A stretch of 60,000 bases of DNA from Tubulanus polymorphus. Lineage: Eukaryota > Nemertea > Palaeonemertea > Tubulaniformes > Tubulanidae. The stretch spans positions 2,570,916 to 2,630,915 of the forward strand of contig NC_134032.1 in the NCBI RefSeq assembly GCF_964204645.1, given 5' to 3'. Position numbers and translations under genes: made by a program. Positions 33,040 to 43,937 of this stretch are shown here, piece after piece (within the stretch, counting starts at the first letter, position 1; every line of letters starts with the position of its first letter). The notes below the pieces were generated by a model. The model did no database searches and was not told the origin of the DNA. It saw nothing but the letters and a program-made list of their open reading frames with translations.

Positions 33040-34452
33040 TTACATAATTGAGCTCCAGTTACTGATAAATTGATTGAAAACTTACAGTTATGTATCGGTG
33101 ACGATGGAATAATACATTCAAACGGCAGAATCGACGATGCTGACATTTCTGATTTGGCAAAGAGACCTATCCTATTTGTTGCCAAAGTATCACAAATTTG
33201 TGGATTTGGTGATTTCGAGTTTATGTTGCGACATCTTCAGTTTTCCGTGCGCCACGTGTTGAGATCTATCAAACTACGCGGCGAGACTAGTGACCTTGAG
33301 TCCCGGAACCACTATTGTCGGATGTCAGAAATAAACGGAACAAAAATGTACCTAAAAATCCTACTCCCTCCACCATACACAAATACGCATTCTACGTAAA
33401 CTACTCACCCACTCCCCCTCAGCGTGTACGTACTAATTGAATGGTCTCTTATTGGATTCCTGATCTCAGACAGCGCGTTAAATTGCTATTAAAGTTTTAA
33501 ATGCCAGTGTATTTAGGGTAAACCATGCTTTCTTCCACTACGTACATCTGCATTTGCCTAGCAGTCGAGTAGTATCGGTCAGTTCCTAGAAAATGCATAT
33601 CCGACAATGCATCTACTTTTACATCGGCCAATGAAGTCTTGAATGAGATAATTTCGTCGAATAAGGTTGCTAGTTATTTGGCTGAAAATAGATCGAGTTC
33701 AACCGGAGTTTATAGCCAAACGTAGTCCCTGGCAAGGGGTTTTTATGAGCGGCTAGTGGGCTTGGTTAAAGGCATGATCAAAAAGATTTTATGTCGATCG
33801 AAACTCACATTTGAATTTAGTTACATTGTACTGTTAATAGAAATTGAAAGTCAACTGAATGATAGGCCTTTGACATCAATCTTCAATGCGTCCGACATTC
33901 AGCCGCTCACGCCGTCCATGCTCAAGTATGGACGCCGTATTGCAGGGTTTCCTCAAGCCTACGTGTGCGAGACGGAATTTAGTGATCCTGAATTCCGTGT
34001 CCATCGAGATTTGATTACTCGTCGTATGAATTATATATGGTTATTGTTCAGTTAATTTTGTCGTCGCTGCAAAATGTGAATATTTGTTGAGCTTACGCGA
34101 ACGGCATCTTTCGCCCGGGAGAGATCAGGAAAATGTTAAATTAGGCTCCGTCTTTCAAATTCATGACGACCCAGAAACCTATGGCGTCTAGGAGACGACA
34201 CCGCGTTGCGTCGTGAAAAAGACTGGAAAGTTCGAAACGCTACTTTGAGGACATCCATTGGATTCACCAATGGTACAACATGCGCAGATCCGGGATCGCT
34301 AGGCGAGGCGAATCCTACCGAAAACGTAGACGGATCTGTGGTTGGAAAACGTCCAATCCGCGCATCTGCCGTTGCCGCTGATCAAAGAATCACGGCTGTT
34401 CGTAACCGCCGAGCGAAACGACAAAATGTGTATGTGAATTCTGTTTTCTGAA
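33040..34452 (+). pseudogene. BEL/Pao retrotransposon pol remnant, integrase region (copy 1)
   Basis: Motifs appear in the BEL/Pao order. First comes the pre-integrase block (NLQLCIGDDGIIHSNGRIDDAD, read at 33070-33150), then SDNASTFTSANEVLNEII near 33600, then WQG.FYERLVGLVKGMIKK. Next are ESQLNDRPLTSIF and LTPSMLKYGRRI at 33750-33950 (integrase end), then EYLLSLRERH...QIHDDPE at ~34085-34185 (the integrase C-terminal DUF5641-like block) and VRNATLRTS near 34226. Several stops and frameshifts interrupt it. The central catalytic part is missing, deleted across a CGGTC repeat at about 33580 (compare copy 2). The element is dead as read. Confidence 0.75.
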
Positions 34453-34599
34453 CACGAGACTCTCGTAATTTGCATTCATTAGTTATCAATCAAGTTCTTT
34501 ACCAACGTTAATTTCACTTAGTGAAAATATATGTCAGATATAAATGTAAATGATATTGAAATATTAATATTATATAGGGGATAATAATATTCACGAAAT

Positions 34600-34778
34600 T
34601 TTGGGGCGGGAGTACGTGGTTACGTTTTGTATTCATTTTGTATGCATTCTAAGCATTGTAAGCAGGTTTATTCGTTCGGTATTGAGTTGTGAGTACACGT
34701 AGCGGTTAAAAACCCGTTACTAATCTCAGTCACAGTGCCTCAATAAATAGGTCCAATTTTCTGTGTACTTGGCTGACA
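34600..34778 (+). mobile_element. Possible BEL/Pao 3' LTR remnant
   Basis: A purine-rich tract TTTTGGGGCGGGAG at about 34601-34614 resembles the polypurine tract that precedes BEL/Pao 3' LTRs. It is followed by ~160 bp with an AATAAA signal at 34742-34747. No second LTR is in the window, so the boundaries are guesses. Confidence 0.35.
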
Positions 34779-36359
34779 TGCAATATAAAGAGAGAGAAAT
34801 AAACTACCAGTGTATGAACTGAAATATACAGCCCTAGTCAGTCTCTACAACTGCAGAATCTTTTACATGATCATACATCATTATTTCAAAGAAGATATGA
34901 ACACTCAGTACTTTGATCAACAAAGCAGTCGAACACGAATCCTCTGGTCGTCAATTTTCGTTCTCCTTCGCCTGCAGCCATGGCGCACACTGACGCAAAA
35001 ATCCCACAAAGTGGAAGAATAAGCTTTAATAACTCACCTAGAAATACATGTTCATTAATAAACCGTAAACCTAGTCTTATCTGTATGAAACGTATTGAGT
35101 CGCTACTTAATGAATTAGAAAACATTCGAATGAATATATGTTTAGAATGAATTGATTTATGATATTTGACTTACTGATCATCGTTGACAATGTATTAAAA
35201 CCTGGAAAAGGTGTTTTAAATTATAGGGTTTAAAAGGGAGACGTCAGAGCACAAAACTAGGAACTGCCACTTTAGAATGATAACAAATCGTTTAACTCAC
35301 GTATTTCGTAGAACTTACTGAATTCAGTTGTGATTCTATTTCCGCTGGGTGCTATTATATACGTGGACTAGCGAGACAAGTGTTTTCACAGCAGTAGTAA
35401 CCGAATATTACAACGTAAATTAGACAGTTTGTTCAGTTCAAACAAATGAACGGAATTTGAATCCATTTTCATCGATTTAAATACTTCAACAATTTCAGCT
35501 GCGCTATTTTCAAATGAATATCTTCCATATATTCTAAATACGTACACATTGCTTCTAACGTAGGCCCACCTAATACGTTGCCCTTGTTATAATGTTCAGT
35601 AGATCATTTCCCTGTGCATCCTTATCATTTCCCATATATATCCATCTTTTTTATGATATGATACTCTACTAACTGAAATAGCCCATTAGAATGCCTACTT
35701 CGTTTTCTGTATTGAGTTTCTCTAAAAGTGGAATGAAATGATAAATTGTTTAAGCCATCGCTGCTTTGTTTTGTGTTGGTGGTTGGTAGATCAAACCAAT
35801 TAACTATTTCTTTCTTTTTCAAAATCGATATATTTATATATAAAGAGGCATTTAAAACTATTTTTGTCTTCATATAGATTTGGTCTAAATTTTACGTAAA
35901 AAATGTATCTAAAAATCCTACCCCCTGACAATTTTTTATAATCTTAAAATTTTCTTAAAAACTTATAACGCTTTTCATGCCTTGGAATCTGTAAAACCTC
36001 TGATTATCATGCAGTTCGTTTGTCCAGGTTTTTGAAAGCCTCAAAATAGAAAAGTCTGCTTTCAAATTGTTCAAAAGATATGAAAATGGTTCAAAATTCA
36101 CGTTACAACTACGAACGTTGAAAGCATAGATTGAGATATTATACTTATCAACCTCTACAGAAGAGTTTTCATCAAATCACTGAGTAATGATTTAAGATCT
36201 CGATGATGAATAAGAAAGTATAGAGTACGTAATAATCATAAATACGTAGCATTTATTTAGACTGATGTTATTGGTAAATCATCCGGAACTGAAATATTAT
36301 CCTTTTTGGCCAAATGAGCAATTGGGCTGATACCGGATGGGGATGCCTTGGTTTTTGTT
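34779..36359. other. Gene-free stretch
   Basis: AT-rich sequence with no coding signature on either strand. A short phrase near 35900-35935 (AAAATGTATCTAAAAATCCTA) echoes 33343-33363, but too briefly to define a repeat. Confidence 0.45.
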
Positions 36360-36705
36360 CTTATGCGATGCCAATGCGCGAAGAAAGACTTCTGCAATAT
36401 TATACAAATTCAACACGATGGGACAGATGAATTATTCCACGAAGTCCGATTGCAGGCTCGGAAAGACACGAGGAAAAATGTAATTCTGCATGCCTGTTAA
36501 CCCGTATGCTTTAATTGTACGGGAAATTCAGTTTTTTTTCATGTACTTCGTACATGGATCATTACATGGGAATTTGCAAAAAATAGAAGTGGTTTTTCCA
36601 TGAATGAGAATGATTGACCTGGAGAATAAAGGCGTTCAAATTTTCAAATTCATGCCTTTGAAAGGTTCAACCTTCGTTATTTTGTAAGGTTTTCCAAATT
36701 ATTCT
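36360..36705 (+). repeat. Dispersed repeat, copy 1 (inverted mate at 49085-49490)
   Basis: About 340 bp recur in reverse orientation at 49085-49490 with ~80-85% identity by eye. Near the left end (36390-36505) both copies keep the same reading frame open, with phrases NIIQIQH, GTDELF, ARKD and RKNVILH conserved and several differences silent. A transposon or a retrocopied exon is possible. Not identified. Confidence 0.6.
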
Positions 36706-37288
36706 ATGTCTAAACATACACGATTACGATGTTAAAGATGACCTTATTCAATGAACAGTGTTGTTCAACTGTAGAATTTTCCATCGTGCCATTTGAGCCG
36801 TTTCTTATTGTCGTCCTTGGCAGTAACATAACTGGCGAGAGAGATTTTACGGCATTAAGAAATAATCGCTGAATGCTATGGTAACAGATTCTCAATAGAT
36901 TAATGATGCTGTCGGGCACTACGTAGAGTTACATTTGAATACTGCGCTGGCATTACAATTTCAGAAGTATATTACGAAGTAATCAATAACACTGCTTCTA
37001 TTTGAATCACATTTTACTAATAGAAGGAACATAACAATGCGTAAGTTTTGTTTGACAAATTGAATAAAAAAATTAGTCATAAACATAATCCATTTAGAGA
37101 ATATGAATACTAGCACAACCCGTCCACGGGAGGGTTTAGATACGAGCTATAGCTACCCGCTACCTCAGAGGAGATTTGCTAAAATATTGTCAGCGGAGGA
37201 TTCGGGATTTCGGTTAGGGGTGGACAAAGCAAAGTTTTTGGTCTGGGAGTTCCCCCCGAAATTCTTTTGAATATAAGATGCGCCTGAG
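36706..37288. other. Gene-free stretch
   Basis: No gene or repeat recognised. Confidence 0.4.
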
Positions 37289-38002
37289 CGGTGTTGTCAT
37301 ATCGCGGAATCACGGAATCGCAGCATTTTCCAACAACACGGAATTTCTGCATTCTCCACTATACATAATAACCGTGTTTTTCCGCGGGATAACCCTTGTT
37401 GGACCAGGCACCGGACGCATGTTTTCATTACCGATACCTGGTAGGCCTATGTGATAATCTATTACCATCGTCACTCAACAAATTAAGGATACTTCCAAAC
37501 GAAAAAAATGGAGAACCTACGTGGGCAATTAATCTATCAACATTGACTGCTGAACCAATCACAGTAATTTGTGCATCGGGCCTGTACTCAAGGCAGTGCG
37601 TCGGGTGAGACCACATATACGAGTTCTGTGAATGTTACCATTAATAAACCTTTATACTAATTCAATAAATGCTGCATTGTGAAATAGATATAAAAACGAT
37701 GGTTATTAAAACTGCACTGTTTCACTGGTCGTATTATGACCAAACGAGGTACGTTTACATACGGTCAATATGTACGGTCTGGATTTTTCCTCAATATTTA
37801 CACATATATCATTCTATATCGTTTTAAATCAGATGTAACCACATATTACATTCTGCGACTACTTGCAATTGCGGATAATATGTTTATATTAGGCACGGGT
37901 ATCCCCGTGGGAAAACCCGTTTTCTATTTATAGTAAAAATGAAGAAATTCCGCGTTTTTGGAAAATTCCGCGATTCCGTCTTTCCGCGATATGACAACAC
38001 CG
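37289..38002. mobile_element. Foldback/TIR element, 714 bp, ~110-bp terminal inverted repeats
   Basis: The left end (CGGTGTTGTCATATCGCGGA...) and the reverse complement of the right end match for about 110 bp at ~80%, with the GCGGAAT phrase repeated inside each arm. The interior has no transposase, so this is a non-autonomous DNA element. Superfamily unclear: the target duplication could not be resolved. Confidence 0.75.
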
Positions 38003-38216
38003 AAGAGCGAGGGTGCTGCCTGTACCAAGAGACCAAAGGAAACTGAGCTCCAGCAAAAGGATACATTTTCGAGTAAATAAGGAACAAACCGACTTAGTTA
38101 CTAAAATACAAGAAGAAAATAAATTCAAGATAAACCTGGGTATCAAAACTGATGATTAGAACAGATTTCCAATAGAATAAACAGTTACTGTCTATCACAC
38201 CTGCTCTCCGAAAGAC

Positions 38217-38521
38217 GTTCAGTGAGGGATTTGCATTCAGAAATAATCAACAATTTCTACTAAATGTGTTTTTGTTTTCATTTATGAGCGATAGTTTACT
38301 CAGCATACTCAGCATACGCTCGTGTAATGCTTAAAAATCTGCTCAGCGGACGCTCGGAAACGTTACAGTTACGTCATCACCTGCTCATTAGCATATCATA
38401 AAAGCAGATTTTTCAGCATTACGCGAACGTATGCTAGGTAAACTTTCGCTGATAGATGAAAAACACAAACAAATCTATGCCACATCATGATTTATTTCTG
38501 AATGCAAATTCCTTACTGAAC
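38217..38521. mobile_element. Foldback MITE, 305 bp, ~140-bp arms
   Basis: Nearly the whole element is an imperfect hairpin. Arms begin GTTCAGTGAGGGATTTGCAT (left) and GTTCAGTAAGGAATTTGCAT (reverse complement of right) and meet around 38370. A CAGTG start would be hAT-like, but the 8-bp flanks agree at only about five positions. Confidence 0.75.
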
Positions 38522-40109
38522 AAATTGATGCATAATAATTACAGATAAACCCATTATTCATTGCAATCACCGATAATTTCTGAAATGCGCCCGGGCGTGG
38601 AGGTGCCGGACACATGCCTGTTTGAAATGGGAAGAATATAGTCCGACCAAAACGTAAGACCAGGCACGTGCCAAATTATGAATCTTCGTGTGAATGCGAA
38701 TCGGTGAATACTGTGCCCTTTTCAATTGACATGGGCCAAATTTCACACGTATCTGGCTGGGGTCAGTTTCTCCCTATGGTCATGGTCATAAGTAACCAAG
38801 TATGTTGATTATCGGGTCTTGTTATTATATGTAGTTATCTCAGGATAGTATGACAAGTATCCACGACTGCTTGGCGAACAAACCACGACGTCATGTGCAC
38901 GAGAAAGACAATTGAGCTAGGTTCCGGAGTAGTATGATGTACCACTCTCCGGGGTAAAGTTGTCGGCATTAGTTTAGGCAACGGACAAAAATTTCCCCAT
39001 TTAGGTCACTTCCTTGTCCAGGATGGTTTTTATCGGATCCAAAAAGAAACCGAAGTGTCCAGCACATCGATTAAAAAAGAGAATCAACCTGTATCCAATA
39101 CATCTAATACATCTGTTGGTTTCGTTATCCTATTTCAGGAATATACCCCGTTTCATTCCTGGCAGGTGTGGCCGGTAGTAAAAATGGCTCGACGTAAAAT
39201 TGTCAAAACTTCCTATTCCTCAATGAATTTATGTTCGAATACGATAATGGACGCTTTCCGACCACATAATCAAAAGCATAAATTATTCCCATTATAAGAT
39301 TTTTGAAAATAGCGTCGTTTCTAATCATTCAGGAAACTACAAACACTGCTATACGCACAAAATCTATTTCCAAAGCCCAATTGAATAATCTCTCTGCATC
39401 AGTTGTTAATGCCCAGTCACCCAAATCCTTCAGCAAATTGGTATCTGTGGCACAACCCTAGATTTATTCCGAAATCCTGTTGAGTGTTTTTAAAATATTG
39501 TTCATTATCTCTTTTATCATTATTATTAATCAGATTTTCTATGCACAATCTTTTCCTTCCTCTTTAACACAGACGCGCACGCTCCAACAATACTAGCGAA
39601 TGCTAATGTGCTGGAGTATATCAATGAATGGAATGAATGAACTAGTTTGTAAGAATCATTGACAAAATATTTGTCTCTGAAAAGTCTTGGTGGCAAAATT
39701 CATCTAGCTAAAATGTCGTAATTCATCTTTCCCATGTCTAGTTAAGTGGACCCCTCGAGGGCGCCTGATAAAGCCATCGAAATCAACATTGATACGGTTT
39801 TTTGAATATATACATAACCAGTTAATCAATTTACATTGAAAAGCTGCTAACTACCAAATAGACTCACCATTGTAAACGGTCTAGTGAAGTTAAGCCACGT
39901 TGATCCGTAGTCTGCGGGAATGAGCCCTAAATGAAAACGGTTATAAAATTCAAAATCGCAATCTTCTCAATCTGAATAAAAGCAAAGAAGGTTGGGCGAA
40001 GATGGTCGAAAGGTATCTTGATTATGAATGCCGTCACTATTAAAAGTGATCTTATTAAAGTAAAAATGTAAATCGACGGACAACTAGAAGCTCATATCTA
40101 TCGGACTTG
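38522..40109. other. Gene-free region with a 5S-like segment
   Basis: At about 39893-39925 GTGAAGTTAAGCCACGTTGA resembles the internal promoter region of 5S rRNA (GAAGTTAAGCAACGT), diverging afterwards. This suggests a 5S-derived SINE head, not a 5S gene. No protein gene is seen. Confidence 0.4.
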
Positions 40110-40200
40110 GGCTGGTTCGATTGGTCTACGGGTTAGCACGCTTGCCTTCTTCGAACGAGACCCAGGTGGTATCGTCATCGACTCGGTTCTGTACTTACTC
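40110..40200 (+). mobile_element. tRNA-like SINE head
   Basis: TTGGTCTACGGGTTAGCACG (A-box-like) is followed ~35 bp later by a degenerate B-box region (GGTGGTATCG). The layout resembles a worn tRNA-derived SINE. Weak call. Confidence 0.3.
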
Positions 40201-40284
40201 CTGGCCGCTTGATTTTCAGTCCAGCTCTCCACTTCAGCTTTCGAAAAGTCGGGACAAAGTTTGGTCCGATTGAAGGCACGGCCA

Positions 40285-40495
40285 GTACAGCTCTCAGACA
40301 GTCAGTACACTCTAAGACAGACACTATCAGACAGGCAGCACACTCAGACAGTCAGCACACTCTCAGACAGTCAGTACAATCTCAGACAGACAGTACACTA
40401 TCGGACAGGCAGCACACTCTCAGACAGTCAGCACACTCTCAGACAACCAGTACAGCTCTCAGACTGTGAGTACACTCTCAGATAGTAATACACTA
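40285..40495 (+). repeat. ~20-22-bp minisatellite upstream of receptor A3
   Basis: Around ten degenerate units of CTCAGACAGTCAGTACACT end 21 bp before the ATG of the receptor. Any 5' UTR or core promoter of that gene must lie in or beyond this array. Confidence 0.85.
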
Positions 40496-40515
40496 TCATT
40501 TGATCCGCGTGAATC

Positions 40516-41466
40516 ATGAATTCTTCTCAGATGCAAATTGGTCGACCTTATCTTGGTTACATCGTTCTCATGTCTGTAGTGAACAGGTCTGGAGTCTACC
40601 GTACTGTGTCACTGGTCATTTTGCCCGTCTGGTTCCTGTTAGGAGCATTCGGAAATTCGGCTACTTTCCTGATAATTATTAGTCGCAGATTCCGTAGTTT
40701 ATCGTACGCTAACTACCTGATCGCTTTGTCTGCTTGTGATTTTATGTACTGTATCAATTTCACTCTGATGCCCGTTTTACAGTTTGTTCTCTATCAAGTT
40801 AAAGACGGTCCTATATTCATGATGAATTCACAGATCAGTTGTCAAATATATGAATTTGTAATGATTCTTGCATGCAGCAATAGTTCGTGGTTAATAGTAG
40901 CGATATCTCAAGAACGTGCAGCGATTGTGCTCTTCCCGTTCACAACTCGTTTGATATGTACACCGAGATTCGCTAGATTTACTATATTGATAATTACTGC
41001 AGTGAATTTACTGGTTCTATATCTCACGCCTGTTTTGTCGATGCATTACATCGACCAGTTTTTAGGATGTTTCGGGGAATCACTTGAGCAAATAACATAT
41101 TTCTCTCTGATCGTTGTCTACGTAAACATTCTACCTTTGATTTTGATTCTAACATCAAATTCTGTAATAATCATTCAGTTATTCAGAGGTTCAAAAATGG
41201 TTTCGTCCGATCAGAAAACAACCAAATCAAAACGTACAACGATAATGCTTGTAACAGTTTCACTCGCTTTTGCAATGTTCACTCTTCCATCCACTATTAC
41301 TACATATTTACCAATCTCGGTAGAACAGAGAGATTTTCTTAATGACATTTTTACACCGTTTCAAATCTGTAATTATGTGATTAATTTTTACATATACCTA
41401 TTACTGGGACGAGTAATTCGCGTATATTTCTATGCGAAGATTGGCTGTATGAGTTCAGAGAAATAG
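40516..41466 (+). CDS. Class A (rhodopsin-type) GPCR, family A, intact (A3)
   Basis: 316 codons, intronless. The N-terminus (MNSSQMQIGRPYLGYIVLMS) matches the conserved RPY.SYI.LMS start of this family and has an N-glycosylation site. TM1 contains GAFGNSATFL, TM2 LSACDFMY, TM3 ends AISQERAAIVLFPF (E-R variant), a cysteine precedes TM3 (ISCQIYEF) and another is in ECL2 (LGCFGE). ICL3 holds the family signature SSDQKTTKSKRTT, TM6 is SLAFAMFTLPS (no CWxP tryptophan), and TM7 carries NYVINFYIYLLLG. The tail is short. Closest relative in the window is the receptor at 51283-52215; the GC-rich copies at 5-11 kb are more distant. Ligand unknown. Confidence 0.9.
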   Translation: MNSSQMQIGRPYLGYIVLMSVVNRSGVYRTVSLVILPVWFLLGAFGNSATFLIIISRRFRSLSYANYLIALSACDFMYCINFTLMPVLQFVLYQVKDGPIFMMNSQISCQIYEFVMILACSNSSWLIVAISQERAAIVLFPFTTRLICTPRFARFTILIITAVNLLVLYLTPVLSMHYIDQFLGCFGESLEQITYFSLIVVYVNILPLILILTSNSVIIIQLFRGSKMVSSDQKTTKSKRTTIMLVTVSLAFAMFTLPSTITTYLPISVEQRDFLNDIFTPFQICNYVINFYIYLLLGRVIRVYFYAKIGCMSSEK

Positions 41467-41865
41467 CAATGCCTGATTTCAAGTATGGTTCAGACGGTCC
41501 TTCCCCTAAACAACGGTGGACTCTGTTTGTTAATTGATAAACTGATTTTTCCTGCACATGTTTGCAGAATGTATCACGGTTCATAACACGTGCGTAGCGA
41601 TGAAATGGAGTCACGTGAGAGGAATCTAACGAAGCAACTGTCGGTGTTTGCTGAACTCGGACGGCTCGGTGATAGCACAACGATCACATGGCCGAACAAA
41701 CGCGGAGATAGCTGAAAGGAAAATCTAACCTAAATCTAAATTTATCAAGTTTGATTTCGTTTAGGAATTTGTAACCATCTTATACAATCGAAGTGTAAGC
41801 TATTTTACAAATACATAATCTATCCATTACACAACACTTTTGACTGAACTAGTATTAGGATATTA
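41467..41865. other. 3' flank of A3
   Basis: No gene seen between the receptor and the duplicated block at 41866. Confidence 0.4.
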
Positions 41866-43110
41866 GTTGAAATTCGGATTCAGTATTTCCGATACCGCGG
41901 GTGATCTGAGACCGTTTGGCCGCTTGAAGTGTTTATTGAGTTGTGCTACTTTAAGGCCTACGTGCTTTACTGTGTCAAACAATAACAATATAATTTTATG
42001 TGTTTATTTACGGACACAGGGATTAAAATTCAAACAAAATTTGCAATAGAAAATCCGACAACATTGCTATGACACGTAGTACTAAAGATTTGTTTCTTCG
42101 TCCGAAAATAAAATCTAACACGAATCACTGCGCATAGTTAGGTTATGGGTCCTAGCGTACTGACAATTTAAAAGGAGTTTATTATGAGAACTAGAACCTT
42201 CGTTTGAGATTGAAAGAGCGATCAGAGTGAGTAATATTAGAAGTGCCGTTTTATCCATAATTATATACGGTGAGTTTGATGTCGAGCATCTCAACTGTAA
42301 TTTCATATCGGTTGTTGAGAAATGATAACAGTTGATAGACGGGTGCATCGTGTGCGTTTGTGCGCAGTTCACCGAGTAGCATTCGGATTCTAAACGGCTG
42401 GTATCATCAATGAATAATTTTACGATCATCGCCGTTACTACAACCCAGCGACTGTCATACGCTGCTAGGACACCAGCTTTTATTACAGCCTTTAGATGTT
42501 TTACTAGATGCGCTTATCTTCTCAACTTCTACACATTTACTTTGTTAGTGTTTCCACTCGGAAGTCTGTTCAACTTTCTGACAATAATTCTACTGATAAA
42601 ATGTCGCAGATACCAGACTGTTCGTTACACGTTCCCCTATCTCATAACTCTCGCGTTTTCGGAACAAATTGTTTTATTTATCAAGCTGAGCAACTTTCCA
42701 TATTATTTGAAATACATCCTGGTTAAATTCCAATTTTACCCGAAAATATGTGGAGATAACTATATGACACAGGGGCAGAACGCTTTCGGTCATCGACCAG
42801 TAAAACACTTCTAGTTGTCATTTTAGTCTATATAGTTTGTGTTCTACCCAACACTGTCACTAAATTCACGCATAACTTCAACGAATTTCTCATGTATGTG
42901 ATCTGGATAAACCATCGTATTAATTTTACGGATCCCCTACTAGAACGTTTTACCTAATAGTTTTGTGGCGTGAATTCGAAGGAATATTCTACGTATTTCG
43001 AAACGTCTTGTTCTGCGTAAACTTTTTCATATATTTCGGTACGTTACAAGTTTTTAGAAGACAATTTATAAAACTGTTCTATTACAATACCGATGCATGT
43101 AAGAAAATTC
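41866..43110 (+). repeat. Segmental duplication, copy 2 (receptor block)
   Basis: 41876-42118 matches 28029-28300, and 42115-43110 matches 31418-32905, joined without the 3.1 kb present in copy 1. Confidence 0.85.
42410..43110 (+). pseudogene. Class A GPCR family C (C2), large internal deletion
   Basis: Near-identical to C1 over the N-terminus and TM1-TM2 (through the PKICGDNYMT phrase at ~42768). About 500 bp covering TM3-TM5 are then missing, and the sequence resumes at the TM6 side (GAERFRSS equivalent). The frame is lost at the joint. TM6-TM7 are still readable in another frame, but a one-base deletion near 42925 shifts ECL3 into a stop. C2 keeps the base that C1 lost at 32652. The two copies therefore decayed independently. 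Confidence 0.88.
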
Positions 43111-43429
43111 AATAGGAGATGCGAATACTTTGACTTCCGATTATGGAATGCCTACTTCTAAAAACTAGCATCAGCATACATAGCAGGTTTCCCCTAATAC
43201 AAATATCTAACAACCCGCAAAACCAGCTATCCCGCCAGATGGCGTGAAGAGCAGTAGGTCATCCGTTGTCAAAATTAGTTCATTTTCACTGAACTTTGAA
43301 CTGGATTTTTTTGACTCCCGAATCCATATATTATCACAGCATCATCGAATACAAATACTTTCGATCTTTTACTCGGATATTGGTATAATAGTTTTCTTAC
43401 ATAATTGAGCTCCAGTTACTGATACATTG

Positions 43430-43937
43430 ATTGAAAACTTACAGTTATATATCGGTGACGATGGAATAATACATTCAAACGGCAGAATCGACGATGCTGA
43501 CATTTCTGATTTGGCAAAGAGTCCTATCCTATTTCGTTGCCAAAGTATAAAAAATTTGTGGATTCGGTGATTTCGAGATCACATTCTTGAATTTTCATCT
43601 ACGTGTAAATGCTACCATCGCCGATGTACGAACTCGTTATTGAATTCCAGATCTCAGACAGCGCGTTAAAACGTAATTAAAGCCATGTTTTAAATGCAAG
43701 TGTATTCAGGGTCAACCTTCCACTACATCTGCCTTTGCCTAGCAATCGAGTAGTATCGGTTCTAGCAGTCGAGTAGTATCGGTCCCATATTTCGATAATA
43801 CGGATTTTACTTAGGCCCTCTTGTGATAAAGTCTGGTCATAGTGAATCGAAATGCTACGCTTGCCTTTTATATGTGTCGACCTATCGGTCGAGCTATGGT
43901 GGCTGATTCGGGAGATGTAAAAAATTTTTTCGTCCTC
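43430..43937 (+). pseudogene. BEL/Pao pol remnant, copy 2, left part
   Basis: The pre-integrase block at 43440-43560 parallels 33070-33190. At 43780-43915 the frame reads KSGHSESKCYACLLYVST, the start of the BEL/Pao integrase core, which copy 1 lacks. Stops interrupt it. It is cut by the TIR element at 43938, and the rest of the integrase resumes at 45190. Confidence 0.65.

Noticed and set aside
37289-38521. CRISPR-like arrays or prokaryotic repeats
   Set aside because: The inverted structures are foldback transposons in an animal genome; no spaced direct repeats of constant length are present.
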